Below, one piece after another: positions 53,152-62,341 of a stretch of 64,000 nucleotides of DNA. The stretch's first letter is position 1, and every line of letters starts with the position of its first letter. Origin of the DNA: Paracoccaceae bacterium (GTDB lineage Bacteria > Pseudomonadota > Alphaproteobacteria > Rhodobacterales > Rhodobacteraceae). Location of the stretch: assembly GCA_030750975.1 (NCBI GenBank), contig JASMHC010000014.1, positions 1 through 64,000 of the forward strand, read 5' to 3'. The notes beneath the pieces are model-generated. The model was not told the DNA's origin, made no database searches, and worked only from the letters and a program-made list of their open reading frames with translations. The translations under genes were made by a program, and so were the position numbers.

Positions 53152-53850
53152 TCAATCCAGCTTCACCGCCGCCAGAATCGGCCCGTTACCACGCTCTTGC
53201 AGCAACACCACCACCGGCAGGTCCGAATTCACCGGCACTGTCATGTCCAGCGCCTGCTTGCCCGTCCACTGGCCGACGGTCGTCCATTCGCGCACGATGC
53301 TGGTATAGGTATATGTCTGCCCCGCATTCTCGCCCCGCAGGATCGAGACCTCTTGCTTGGGGGAAACCTGCACCAGTTGCACATCCATCGCCTTGGCCCG
53401 GCCTTGCGTCACCTCGGCCCGGATCGACACGGACCCATCGACTATCGCAGCCGTCAGATCGACACCACTGTCTGTCTCGGCATGTTCGGAAATCAGCGCA
53501 CGCACCTCGTTGCGATAGCTTCCAATCGCCTCGTCACGTCCGTTGATCACCATCTGCGGCGTATAAATCATCTTTTCACCCATCGCTTGCGCATAGGCTT
53601 TTTGCCGCTTGGTGAATTTCGGCTGGGCAAAAACATCCTTCCAGCCGATGTAATCCCAATAATCCACATGCAAAGCCAGGGTGATCACATCCTCGCGCTG
53701 GGACAATTCGGTCAAAAACCGGTCCGCCGGGGGGCATTTGGAACACCCTTGCGAGGTGAAAAGCTCGACCACCACAGGTCGGTCCCCGGCCAAAGCCGCC
53801 GAGGCCCAAAACCCCGACACCATCAAAATGACCGACAGAAAACGCCGCAT
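53152..53850 (-). CDS. DUF1223 secreted thioredoxin-like protein
   Basis: From ATG 53850 (AGGAG site) this 232-residue protein has a signal peptide (cleavage near AALAG). The DUF1223 domain begins VVELFTSQGCSKCPPADRFL with redox motif CSKC, followed by ALHVDYWDYIGW and YTPQMVINGRDEAIG. This is an extracytoplasmic thioredoxin-like fold; relatives are often linked to oxidative stress or aconitase genes, but the partner is unknown here. It converges with the EamA gene, 6 nt away. Confidence 0.9.
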   Translation of the reverse strand: MRRFLSVILMVSGFWASAALAGDRPVVVELFTSQGCSKCPPADRFLTELSQREDVITLALHVDYWDYIGWKDVFAQPKFTKRQKAYAQAMGEKMIYTPQMVINGRDEAIGSYRNEVRALISEHAETDSGVDLTAAIVDGSVSIRAEVTQGRAKAMDVQLVQVSPKQEVSILRGENAGQTYTYTSIVREWTTVGQWTGKQALDMTVPVNSDLPVVVLLQERGNGPILAAVKLD

Positions 53851-53970
53851 GACTGCTCCTGCAATTGTAGTTGCGCTGATTTTAGAACAGAACCCGCGAA
53901 GGCTCCAATCAATCATTTGCGAGAGGATGTGACAGTTTGGCGGATCGCATGTCTGCGCGGCCCGCCCGGA

Positions 53971-56772
53971 TCAATGGGCCTCGGCCCAATTCGCCCCCTG
54001 TCCCGCGTCAACAATCAACGGCACATCCAGCTTGATCACCGGCTCTGCTGCACCCTCCATGATCTCGCGGGCGGTCCGGATCAGCTGATCCACCCCCTCT
54101 TCGGCCACTTCGAAAATCAATTCGTCATGCACCTGCAACAGCATCTTGGCGGGCTGCCCGGCGATTGCATCCGGCATGCGGATCATCGCGCGGCGGATAA
54201 TATCGGCGGCGGTCCCCTGAATGGGCGCGTTGATCGCCGCGCGTTTGGCAAACCCGGCGTGGGGGCCTTTGGCGTTGATCTCGGGCGTGTTGATCCGGCG
54301 GCCGAACAGCGTTTGCACATACCCGTGTTCCTTCGCAAAGCCGACCGTGTCGTCCATATAGGCGCGAATGCCCGGGAACCGTTCAAAATAACGGTCGATG
54401 AACCCCTGCGCCTCGGCCCGGGGGATACGCAGGTTGCGGGCCAGTCCAAAGCCGGAAATGCCATAGATCACCCCGAAATTGATCGCCTTGGCCTGACGGC
54501 GGATGTCGCTTGTCATCTCGTCAAGCGGCACGTCAAACATTTCCGAAGCCGTCATCGCGTGAATATCATGCCCGTCACGGAACGCCTGTTTCAGCGTGTC
54601 GATGCCCGCGATATGCGCCAGGATCCGCAATTCAATTTGGCTGTAGTCCAGCGAAACCAACACCTTCCCCGCCTCGGCCACGAAAGCTTCGCGAATGCGG
54701 CGGCCTTCTTCGGTCCGCACAGGAATGTTCTGCAAATTCGGATCGGTCGAGGCCAGACGACCGGTTGAGGCCCCCGACTGGATATAAGACGTATGCACCC
54801 GGCCCGTGTCGGGGTTGATATGTTCCTGCAAGGCGTCCGTATAGGTCGATTTCAGCTTGGCCAACTGCCGGTAATCCAGCACCCGTGCGGCAAAATCATG
54901 CTCGGTCGCCAGATCCTCAAGCACATCCGCCGGGGTCGACCATTGGCCGGTCTTGGTTTTTTTGCCGCCCTCAAGCGCCATTTCGTCAAACAGGATTGAT
55001 CCAACCTGCGCCGGTGACTGCACATTGAACTCATGGCCCGCAAGCGCATAAAGCTCGGCCTCAAGCCCGGCCATTTTCTGCGCAAACGCATTGGACATGC
55101 GCGAAAGCGTGTCGCGATCCACCTTGATCCCGTGCATCTCCATTTCAGCCAGAACCGGCACCAATGGCCGCTCGAGCCGCTCATACACCCGCGTCACCCG
55201 GCCAACATGCAATTGGGGCTTCAAAAGCTCCCATAAGCGCAAAGTGATATCCGCATCCTCGGCGGCGTATTTCACCGCCTCGTCCAATGGCACGCGGTCA
55301 AAGGTGATCGCGGATTTACCAGTGCCCAACAGCGATTTGATCGGAATCGGTGAATGGCTCAAATAGCGTTCCGAAAGCGCGTCCATCCCGTGATTGTGCA
55401 AACCCGCATGCAACGCATAGCTCATCAGCATCGTGTCATCGATCGGCCCGATACGCACCCCGTAACGCTGGAAAATCTTGGCGTCATATTTCATGTTCTG
55501 GCCGATTTTCAGAACCGCCTCATCTTCCAGAACCGGCCTCAAAGCGTCCAGCACGTCCCCTAGCGGCAATTGCCCCGCAACCAGATCGTCCGAGCCGAAC
55601 AGATCATCCGACGCACCCTTCTTATGGGCCAGCGGGATATAGCAGGCCGCGCCCGCATCGACGCAAAGCGAAATTCCCACCAGATCGGCGGTCATTTCGT
55701 TCAGACCGGTGGTTTCCGTATCCACCGACACATGGCCAACATAGGTGATCCGGTCAATCCACGCCTGCAAGGCCGCCATCGTGTCAACGCATTCGTAACG
55801 CTCGGGATCAATCGGCGCGGTGTCTTTCTGTGCAGGGGCCTCGGCCGAAGCGGCCGGCTCTTCAATGACCGGCGGTTCAACCCCGGCGGCATCGGCGATC
55901 CGCTTGGTCAGGGTGCGGAACTCCATTTCGGCCAGAAACCCCAAAAGCACCTCGGGATCAGGGTCTTTCACTTCAAGATCATCCAGCGTGAAATCCAGCG
56001 CCATGTCGCAATCAAGCTGAACCAGCCGTTTTGACAGCTCAATCTGGTCGCGCTTTTCGATCAGCGTCTGTCGGCGTTTCGGTTGCTTGATCTCTTCGGC
56101 CCGATCCAGCAGGGTTTCCAGATCACCGAATTCGTTGATCAGCAAAGCCGCGGTCTTAATCCCGATCCCCGGCGCCCCCGGCACGTTATCCACGCTGTCC
56201 CCCGCCAACGCCTGCACATCGACAACCCGCTCAGGCCCGACACCGAATTTCTCAATCACACCGTCGCGCCCGATGCGCTTGTTCTTCATCGCATCCAGCA
56301 TTTCCACGCCGTCGCCAACCAGTTGCATCAGATCCTTGTCCGAGCTGATAATGGTGCAGCGGCCACCGGCCTTTCGTGCCTGACAGGCCAGCGTGGCGAT
56401 GATGTCATCCGCCTCGAACCCTTCGATTTCCTTGCAGGCAATGTTGAACGCTTTGGTCGCCTCGCGGGTCAGCGGAAATTGCGGCACCAGATCTTCCGGC
56501 GCGGGCGGACGGTTGGCCTTGTAAAGGTCATACATGTCATTGCGAAACGACTTGCCGGAATAGTCGAAAATCACCGCCACATGGGTCGGCGCGTCATTGC
56601 CGTTATTGCCCTCGACATAGCGATGCAGCATGTTGCAAAATCCGGCCACGGCCCCCACCGGCAGACCGTCGGATTTGCGCGTCAGAGGCGGCAGCGCATG
56701 ATAGGCGCGAAAGATAAAGGCCGACCCGTCGATCAGATGCAGATGGCAGCCCTTGCCGAAAGTGGTGGTCAT
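53971..56772 (-). CDS. polA: DNA polymerase I
   Basis: This 933-residue repair polymerase has an N-terminal 5'-3' exonuclease (HLIDGSAFIFRAYHALPPL, EADDIIATLA, SSDKDLMQLV), a 3'-5' exonuclease domain with Asp-Glu in VSVDTETTGLNEM, and the polymerase domain with motif A DYSQIELRILAHIAG, the O helix RRQAKAINFGVIYGISG and motif C QVHDELIFEV. Both exonucleases look intact. ATG 56772 has a GGAG site; the frame is open to 56886, but the extra residues are not conserved. Confidence 0.97.
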   Translation of the reverse strand: MTTTFGKGCHLHLIDGSAFIFRAYHALPPLTRKSDGLPVGAVAGFCNMLHRYVEGNNGNDAPTHVAVIFDYSGKSFRNDMYDLYKANRPPAPEDLVPQFPLTREATKAFNIACKEIEGFEADDIIATLACQARKAGGRCTIISSDKDLMQLVGDGVEMLDAMKNKRIGRDGVIEKFGVGPERVVDVQALAGDSVDNVPGAPGIGIKTAALLINEFGDLETLLDRAEEIKQPKRRQTLIEKRDQIELSKRLVQLDCDMALDFTLDDLEVKDPDPEVLLGFLAEMEFRTLTKRIADAAGVEPPVIEEPAASAEAPAQKDTAPIDPERYECVDTMAALQAWIDRITYVGHVSVDTETTGLNEMTADLVGISLCVDAGAACYIPLAHKKGASDDLFGSDDLVAGQLPLGDVLDALRPVLEDEAVLKIGQNMKYDAKIFQRYGVRIGPIDDTMLMSYALHAGLHNHGMDALSERYLSHSPIPIKSLLGTGKSAITFDRVPLDEAVKYAAEDADITLRLWELLKPQLHVGRVTRVYERLERPLVPVLAEMEMHGIKVDRDTLSRMSNAFAQKMAGLEAELYALAGHEFNVQSPAQVGSILFDEMALEGGKKTKTGQWSTPADVLEDLATEHDFAARVLDYRQLAKLKSTYTDALQEHINPDTGRVHTSYIQSGASTGRLASTDPNLQNIPVRTEEGRRIREAFVAEAGKVLVSLDYSQIELRILAHIAGIDTLKQAFRDGHDIHAMTASEMFDVPLDEMTSDIRRQAKAINFGVIYGISGFGLARNLRIPRAEAQGFIDRYFERFPGIRAYMDDTVGFAKEHGYVQTLFGRRINTPEINAKGPHAGFAKRAAINAPIQGTAADIIRRAMIRMPDAIAGQPAKMLLQVHDELIFEVAEEGVDQLIRTAREIMEGAAEPVIKLDVPLIVDAGQGANWAEAH

Positions 56773-56953
56773 GTCGCGCTCCGTTGCCTGTTCAACTGGC
56801 TTTTTGCCATGAGAGCAAGCGGGGTGCCAGACTGGAAACCCGCGACACTGCGGCAATTGCAGCGTTTCGACGTACAAATTGTGCAAATGTCATCAAACAA
56901 AAATGGCCGCCCCATCGGGACGACCACTTGGAATTCGTCGGATTGAAACCGGC

Positions 56954-57913
56954 TTACTTGCCCGCAACCAGTTCCGCCTGCCGCACAATCACCTCGGCCT
57001 GTTTCATCGAGGCCTGATCAATCAGCTTGCCCTTATAAGTCACCGCCCCCATTCCGGCCGCATTGGCCTTTTCCATCTCGGCCAGGATTTCACGGGCCTC
57101 GGCCACGGCTTCGTCCGAGGGCGAAAACACCTCGTTGGCCAGCTTCACCTGCTTTGGATGGATCGCCCATTTGCCAACCATGCCAAGGGTCGCCGAACGT
57201 CTGGCTTGGGCGATAAACGCCGCGTCGTCCGAGAAATCACCAAAGGGACCATCCACCGGCAGAACGCCATGTGTCCGGCAGGCCGCAACGATCTTGGCCT
57301 GCGCCCAATGCCACGGGTTGGTGTAATATTTCTCACCATTATCAAGCATGTAATAGTTTTCCTGCGTCCCGCCGATACCGGTGGTCTGCATCCCCATCGA
57401 GGCGGCATAATCCGCATACCCAAGGCTAACCGCCTGCATACGCGGGCTTGAGGCAGCGATGTCTTCGACATGGGCGATACCGGCGGCGGTTTCGATAATC
57501 ACCTCGAACGCCACCGGTTTGGTGCGGCCCTTGGCCTTTTCAACCGCCGCCACCAATGCCTCGACCGCATAGATATCCTCGGCGCAGCCCACCATCGGGA
57601 TCATGATCATGTCCAGACGATCCGAGGCGTTTTCAAGCAGCTCCACCACGTCCTTATACCAATGCTCGGTGTCCAGCCCGTTGATCCGCACCGACAGGGT
57701 CTTGTTGCCCCAATCCACATCATGGGTCGCCTGAATGATGTTTTTGCGGGCCACATCCTTGTCCCCCGGCGCCACCGAATCCTCAAGATCCAGATTGATC
57801 ACATCCGCCGCCGACTTGGCCATTTTCTCGAAAAGTTCGGTCCGCGACCCCGGGCCAAACAACTGGCAACGGTTCGGACGTGCGGGCGGAAGGGGTTGTT
57901 TGCGGAAGCTCAT
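56954..57913 (-). CDS. mcl1: L-malyl-CoA/beta-methylmalyl-CoA lyase
   Basis: This 319-residue HpcH/HpaI (CitE-like) aldolase is very similar to the Rhodobacter sphaeroides Mcl1: opening SFRKQPLPPARPNRCQLFGP, then SAADVINLDLEDSVAP, FEVIIETAAGIAHVEDI, SMGMQTTGIGGTQENYYM and GKWAIHPKQVKLANEVF. In the ethylmalonyl-CoA pathway the enzyme cleaves beta-methylmalyl-CoA to glyoxylate and propionyl-CoA and also handles L-malyl-CoA. ATG 57913 has a GAGG site. It is divergent from dgcN. Confidence 0.93.
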   Translation of the reverse strand: MSFRKQPLPPARPNRCQLFGPGSRTELFEKMAKSAADVINLDLEDSVAPGDKDVARKNIIQATHDVDWGNKTLSVRINGLDTEHWYKDVVELLENASDRLDMIMIPMVGCAEDIYAVEALVAAVEKAKGRTKPVAFEVIIETAAGIAHVEDIAASSPRMQAVSLGYADYAASMGMQTTGIGGTQENYYMLDNGEKYYTNPWHWAQAKIVAACRTHGVLPVDGPFGDFSDDAAFIAQARRSATLGMVGKWAIHPKQVKLANEVFSPSDEAVAEAREILAEMEKANAAGMGAVTYKGKLIDQASMKQAEVIVRQAELVAGK

Positions 57914-58020
57914 GGGGGCCTCATTGTAAGGAAATTTCAATTGTCTCTGCGCTTTTGTTATTAAATTGCCCGCCCGCGGACAAGGCCAATTTCGCAGTTG
58001 CGGAATATTTCGCTGCATTG

Positions 58021-58032
58021 CCGAAATTTCGG
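58021..58032. promoter_or_regulatory. Perfect palindrome in the mcl1/dgcN divergent region
   Basis: CCGAAATTTCGG is a perfect 12-bp palindrome. The 274-bp AT-rich region 57914-58187 also has a TTTGCAAA site (58129-58136) and several related AAATTT motifs. These are candidate operators for mcl1 and the D-amino-acid genes; the regulator is unknown. Confidence 0.45.
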
Positions 58033-58187
58033 GACATATCAGCGTCAAACCCGCCATGTTCACAATTATCTTTCGATATTTGGCAAATTTTCGTCATTTC
58101 TTCCAAATTTCCTTCATATCGCAACGAGTTTGCAAATATCTCCCTATGTGAATCGGTAGAGTCCGCGCCAAGCTCAGGAGACCTGCC

Positions 58188-59189
58188 ATGATCAAAACAC
58201 CCTATCTTCTCTTCCTCGGAGACGCCCCCGACCAGCTGGCCGCCAAGGTTGCCATCGGCATCAAGGACTGGCGGCCCGACAACGCCGTGGGTCAATACCG
58301 CATGGACGGGTGCGGGGCCGATCTGGGTCTGACCGACATGTCTCTGGTTGAAGCCAAAGAAGCAGGTGCCAAAACCCTTGTCATCGGTGTTGCCAACCGC
58401 GGGGGCGTGATCTCGAAGGATTGGAAAAAGGTTCTGGTGACTGCCCTTGAGGAAGGCTTTGATCTGGCCTCGGGCCTGCACAACCTGCTGCGCGACGAAC
58501 CCGATCTGGTCGCCGTCGCCAAGGCCTGCGGCCGCGAACTGCACGATGTGCGCATCCCCGAAATCGACTATCCGATTGCCAACGGCAGGAAACGCAAGGG
58601 AAAACGTGTTTTGGCGGTGGGCACCGACTGCTCGGTCGGGAAAATGTACACAGCCCTGTGCATGGACGCCGAAATGAAAAAGCGCGGCATGAAATCCACC
58701 TTCCGCGCCACCGGCCAGACCGGTATCCTGATCACCGGCGACGGGGTGCCGTTGGACGCCGTGATTGCCGATTTCATGGCCGGATCGGTCGAATACCTGA
58801 CCCCGGATAATGACGACGATCACTGGGACCATATCGAAGGCCAGGGCAGCCTGTTCCACGTCTCGTTCTCGGGCGTGACCATGGCGCTGATCCATGGCGG
58901 CCAGCCCGACGCGCTGATCCTTGCCCATGAACCCACCCGCGCCCATATGCGTGGCCTGCCAGAGTATCAGCAGCCTTCGCTGACCGCCTTGCGCGACACC
59001 GCATTGAACCTTGCCCGCGTGGCAAATCCGGCCTGTCAGGTGGTTGGAATCTCGGTCAATACCCAGCATATGCCCGATGACGAGGCCCGCGCCTATCTGG
59101 CCAGTCTCGAAACCGAGATGGGCTTGCCCGCCACCGATCCGTTCCGCTATGGGGCCGGCAAACTTGTTGACGCGCTGGACGCGATCTAA
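58188..59189 (+). CDS. dgcN: D-glutamate N-acetyltransferase DgcN (DUF1611)
   Basis: This 333-residue DUF1611 protein has an N-terminal Rossmann-like domain and a P-loop-type C-terminal region (VGTDCSVGKMYTALCMDAEM). Together with DgcA, DgcN is known to N-acetylate D-glutamate in marine Proteobacteria, the first step to L-glutamate. It starts the dgcN-dgcA-dat cluster (gaps 27 and 10 nt), which is why I use this name rather than the uncharacterised DUF1611 label. Confidence 0.88.
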   Translation: MIKTPYLLFLGDAPDQLAAKVAIGIKDWRPDNAVGQYRMDGCGADLGLTDMSLVEAKEAGAKTLVIGVANRGGVISKDWKKVLVTALEEGFDLASGLHNLLRDEPDLVAVAKACGRELHDVRIPEIDYPIANGRKRKGKRVLAVGTDCSVGKMYTALCMDAEMKKRGMKSTFRATGQTGILITGDGVPLDAVIADFMAGSVEYLTPDNDDDHWDHIEGQGSLFHVSFSGVTMALIHGGQPDALILAHEPTRAHMRGLPEYQQPSLTALRDTALNLARVANPACQVVGISVNTQHMPDDEARAYLASLETEMGLPATDPFRYGAGKLVDALDAI

Positions 59190-59216
59190 AGGCAGATCGG
59201 CAAAACGGGGAACCCA

Positions 59217-60182
59217 ATGCAAATCACCGTCACCCGCGACGTTTTCAATCTGGCGCAAGTCTTCACCATCAGCCGGGGTTCGCGCAGCAAAGCGCAGGTG
59301 CTCACGGTGAAAATCACCGATGGGTTCTTTGCGGGGCTGGGCGAATGCGTCCCCTATGCCCGCTATGGCGAAACCCTCGACAGCGTGACCGGGCAGATCA
59401 ACGCCCTGCCCGCCCGCTTTGACCGCGCGGCGCTATATGATCTGCTGCCCGCCGGTGCCGCCCGCAACGCCGTGGATTGCGCCCTGTGGGATCTGCAAGC
59501 CAAAAAGGCGGGCAAGCGCGTGTGGGAACTGGCCGGACTGCCCGCGCCCAAGCCCGAGATCACCGCCTATACCCTGTCGCTCGATGCGCCTGAAAAGATG
59601 CGGGCGCAAGCGGTGGAAAACGCCTTTCGTCCGCTGCTGAAAATCAAACTCGGCACGCCTGACGACATGCCCCGGCTTGAAGCGGTGCGCGCAGGTGCGC
59701 CCAAATCCAGCATTATCGTTGACGCCAACGAAGGCTGGTCGGCGCAGGTTTACGCCGACCTCGCCCCCCATCTTGTCCGTCTTGGCGTGGAACTGGTGGA
59801 ACAGCCCCTGCCCGCCAGTGAAGACGACGCCCTGCTGGGCATGGACCGGCCCGTCCCTGTTTGCGCCGACGAAAGCTGCCACGACCGCGCCAGCCTGCCC
59901 AACCTCAAAGGCAAATACGATGTGGTCAACATCAAGCTCGACAAAACCGGTGGCCTGACCGAGGCGCTGAAACTGCGCGAGGAAGCCCTGAAACAGGGGT
60001 ACAAAATCATGGTCGGCTGCATGGTCGGCTCGTCCCTTGCCATGGCCCCCGCCACGCTGGTCGCCCAAGCTGCGCTGGTAACAGACCTTGACGGCCCGCT
60101 GCTTCTGGCCGAAGACCGTGCGGAACCATTGACGTATGACAGCGCCGGCGTGCATCCGCCCGAACCCGGCCTTTGGGGATAA
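59217..60182 (+). CDS. dgcA: N-acetyl-D-glutamate racemase DgcA (enolase superfamily)
   Basis: This 321-residue enolase-superfamily protein is laid out like dipeptide epimerases: catalytic lysines in LLKIKLG and VVNIKLDKTGG, and metal ligands in IVDANEGW, ELVEQPLP and CADESCH. DgcA epimerises N-acetyl-D-Glu to N-acetyl-L-Glu. Neighbouring dgcN supports that role over L-Ala-D/L-Glu epimerase (ycjG-like). Confidence 0.88.
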   Translation: MQITVTRDVFNLAQVFTISRGSRSKAQVLTVKITDGFFAGLGECVPYARYGETLDSVTGQINALPARFDRAALYDLLPAGAARNAVDCALWDLQAKKAGKRVWELAGLPAPKPEITAYTLSLDAPEKMRAQAVENAFRPLLKIKLGTPDDMPRLEAVRAGAPKSSIIVDANEGWSAQVYADLAPHLVRLGVELVEQPLPASEDDALLGMDRPVPVCADESCHDRASLPNLKGKYDVVNIKLDKTGGLTEALKLREEALKQGYKIMVGCMVGSSLAMAPATLVAQAALVTDLDGPLLLAEDRAEPLTYDSAGVHPPEPGLWG

Positions 60183-60192
60183 GGAGACACCC

Positions 60193-61056
60193 ATGACCCG
60201 CACCGTTTACCTGAACGGAGACTACCTGCCCGAAACCGAAGCCAAGGTCTCGATCTTCGACCGGGGCTTCCTGATGGCAGACGGTGTGTATGAGGTGACT
60301 TCCGTGCTGGATGGCAAGCTGGTTGATTTCGAAGGCCACGCGGTACGCCTGCAACGGTCGTTGACCGAACTTGACATGGAACTGCCCCTGACCCGCGACG
60401 AACTGCTGGACATCCACCGCGAACTGGTCCGCGTGAACGAAGTTGTGGACGGCGGCGTTTACCTGCAAATCACCCGAGGTGCCCCTGCCGACCGTGATTT
60501 TGTCTTTCCAGACCCGAAAGAAACCCCCTGTACCGTCGTGCTGTTCACCCAGTCCAAGCCCGGCATCACCGAAAGCGCCGCCGCAAAGACCGGTATCAAG
60601 GTCATTTCCATCGACGACATGCGCTGGGGTCGCCGTGATATCAAAACCGTCCAGCTTCTATACCCGTCCATGGGCAAGATGATGGCCAAGGCCGCCGGTT
60701 GCGATGATGCGTGGATGGTCGAAGACGGCTTTGTGACCGAGGGCACCTCGAACAACGCCTATATCGTCAAGAATGGCAAGATCATCACCCGTGGCCTTTC
60801 AAACGACATCCTGCACGGCATCACCCGCGCCGCCGTTCTGCGCTTTGCTGCCGAGGCGCAGATGGAAGTGGTTGAACGCAACTTCACCATCGAAGAAGCG
60901 CAAAACGCGGACGAAGCATTCATCACCTCGGCCACGATGTTTGTGAATGCGGTAGTGGAAATCGACGGCCACAAGATCGGCGACGGCACACCGGGTCCGG
61001 TCTCGGCCCGCCTGCGTGAGATCTACCTTGATGAAAGCAGAAAAGCGGCGATCTAA
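60193..61056 (+). CDS. dat: D-amino-acid transaminase
   Basis: This 287-residue class IV PLP aminotransferase has the Schiff-base lysine in RRDIKTVQLL, the opening YLNGDYLPETEAKVSIFDRGF and GTSNNAYIV near the active site. ATG 60193 has an AAGGAG site just after dgcA. Fold and context favour D-amino-acid transaminase, which would convert D-amino acids plus 2-oxoglutarate to D-glutamate for DgcN/DgcA. A branched-chain or aminodeoxychorismate-lyase role is less likely here. Confidence 0.85.
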   Translation: MTRTVYLNGDYLPETEAKVSIFDRGFLMADGVYEVTSVLDGKLVDFEGHAVRLQRSLTELDMELPLTRDELLDIHRELVRVNEVVDGGVYLQITRGAPADRDFVFPDPKETPCTVVLFTQSKPGITESAAAKTGIKVISIDDMRWGRRDIKTVQLLYPSMGKMMAKAAGCDDAWMVEDGFVTEGTSNNAYIVKNGKIITRGLSNDILHGITRAAVLRFAAEAQMEVVERNFTIEEAQNADEAFITSATMFVNAVVEIDGHKIGDGTPGPVSARLREIYLDESRKAAI

Positions 61057-61058
61057 TG

Positions 61059-61081
61059 CGTTTCCGTATTTGTCGGAAACG
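61059..61081 (+). repeat. CGTTTCCG hairpin after dat
   Basis: CGTTTCCG (61059-61066) pairs perfectly with CGGAAACG (61074-61081) around TATTTGT. It starts 2 nt after the dat stop, lacks a T run, and its GCGTTTC edge matches the other hairpins of this window. The rest of the gap to 61345 shows no credible gene. Confidence 0.6.
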
Positions 61082-61345
61082 ATAGACGTTTGCCCGAACC
61101 GAGCCACACGAGGAAAAAGCCGCGCGAGCGTCGGCCCGCCGGGGTGGCGCACTGACTTGTCGTCATGGCATTTTATCCCTGCCAACCCCTTCCCGCGCTA
61201 GTGTTTTTCGCACCCTTGGCAAATCGCCGCCCCGATGGGGCGGGTCGGCGATCGCGCGGCGGCCTTCGGCCTTGTTCCGCGCGAGGTGTGGTTCGAAGGG
61301 CTTGGGAACTTGCGTGTGCGTGTTTCCAATAAAGCCGGCAACACT

Positions 61346-62143
61346 CTATCCGAAGCGATAGCTGGATGCGGTGACGCCGCCAAAGATCCCGTCTTCGTGG
61401 TATGTGCGTGTAGCTGGCTCACTTTCCGCCGCGCCTAGGGCCGCGAAAATCGGCACCAGATGATCCTCTTGCGCGTGGCAGACCCGCGCGTAAGGGGCGC
61501 TTTCCCAGTCAATCAAAGACTTTGTCCGCTCCTCAGGCTCTAACGCCAACGCCTTGTGCAGCCACGCATCAAACGCCATCGACGGCTCTTTCGCCTGCGG
61601 TCCGAAAAGCCGCAGATTGTGATAACTCAAACCCGACCCGATGATCAGCACACCCTCGTCCCGCAGCGGCGCCAGCGCCCGTCCGATGGCGAAATGCTCG
61701 GCCGGATCGTAGGATTTACGGATCGAGACCTGTATCAGCGGCACATCCGCTTGCGGGTACAGGATCGCCATGGGCACGAATGTCCCGTGGTCATAGCCCT
61801 GTGTGTCGTCTAACGACACCGCAAGCCCCGTGTTCCCGATCATCGCAGCCACGCGCTCGGCCAGCTCTGGCGCGCCGGATGCGGGATAGACCACGTCATA
61901 GGTGTGTTTCGGGAAGTTGTAATAGTCATAAACCATCGGCGGCTTGGCGGCGTGCATCACGCGCACATCCTCGGTTTCCCAATGACCCGAGATCATCACC
62001 ACCGCCTTGGGTTTTTCGGGCAATTCGCCGTGCATCCGGTCATAAGACGCTTCGAGCGCGGCAAAGGCTTTGCGCATATCCGGTATCCACGGCCAGGGTC
62101 CGCCGCCATGCGATATGAAATAGGTTGGCATTCGGGTCGTCAT
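61346..62143 (-). CDS. DODA-type extradiol-dioxygenase-like protein
   Basis: This 265-residue class III extradiol dioxygenase fold (LigB/DODA family) has the metal histidines in SHGGGPWPW and SGHWET, and YDHGTFVPM near the active site. YgiD/DOPA-dioxygenase-like members cleave catecholic rings. Nothing nearby indicates the aromatic substrate. It is divergent from the CaiB-family gene across a region with an inverted repeat. Confidence 0.88.
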   Translation of the reverse strand: MTTRMPTYFISHGGGPWPWIPDMRKAFAALEASYDRMHGELPEKPKAVVMISGHWETEDVRVMHAAKPPMVYDYYNFPKHTYDVVYPASGAPELAERVAAMIGNTGLAVSLDDTQGYDHGTFVPMAILYPQADVPLIQVSIRKSYDPAEHFAIGRALAPLRDEGVLIIGSGLSYHNLRLFGPQAKEPSMAFDAWLHKALALEPEERTKSLIDWESAPYARVCHAQEDHLVPIFAALGAAESEPATRTYHEDGIFGGVTASSYRFG

Positions 62144-62192
62144 AAACTTGCCTTTCTTCGTGTTGCTGACCCTTATGTAGTGGCAAACGGTC

Positions 62193-62240
62193 TTGTGCGA
62201 AACTGACGTTTGAAAACAGATTTTGTGCGCATTCGCACAA
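62193..62240. promoter_or_regulatory. TTGTGCG inverted and repeated sites
   Basis: TTGTGCG (62223-62229) and CGCACAA (62234-62240) form a palindrome with a 4-bp spacer. A second TTGTGCGAA lies at 62193-62201. They lie between the divergent dioxygenase-like and CoA-transferase genes and are a candidate operator for one or both. Confidence 0.5.
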
Positions 62241-62341
62241 TCAATCCCGCCCCGACGCCTTGATGCGACAATCCTCTGCCGTTCAAAGAACAGAACGGCC
62301 GCAACCGCAGTGCTTTTCTGATGATAGCAGGAGGTTCCGCC

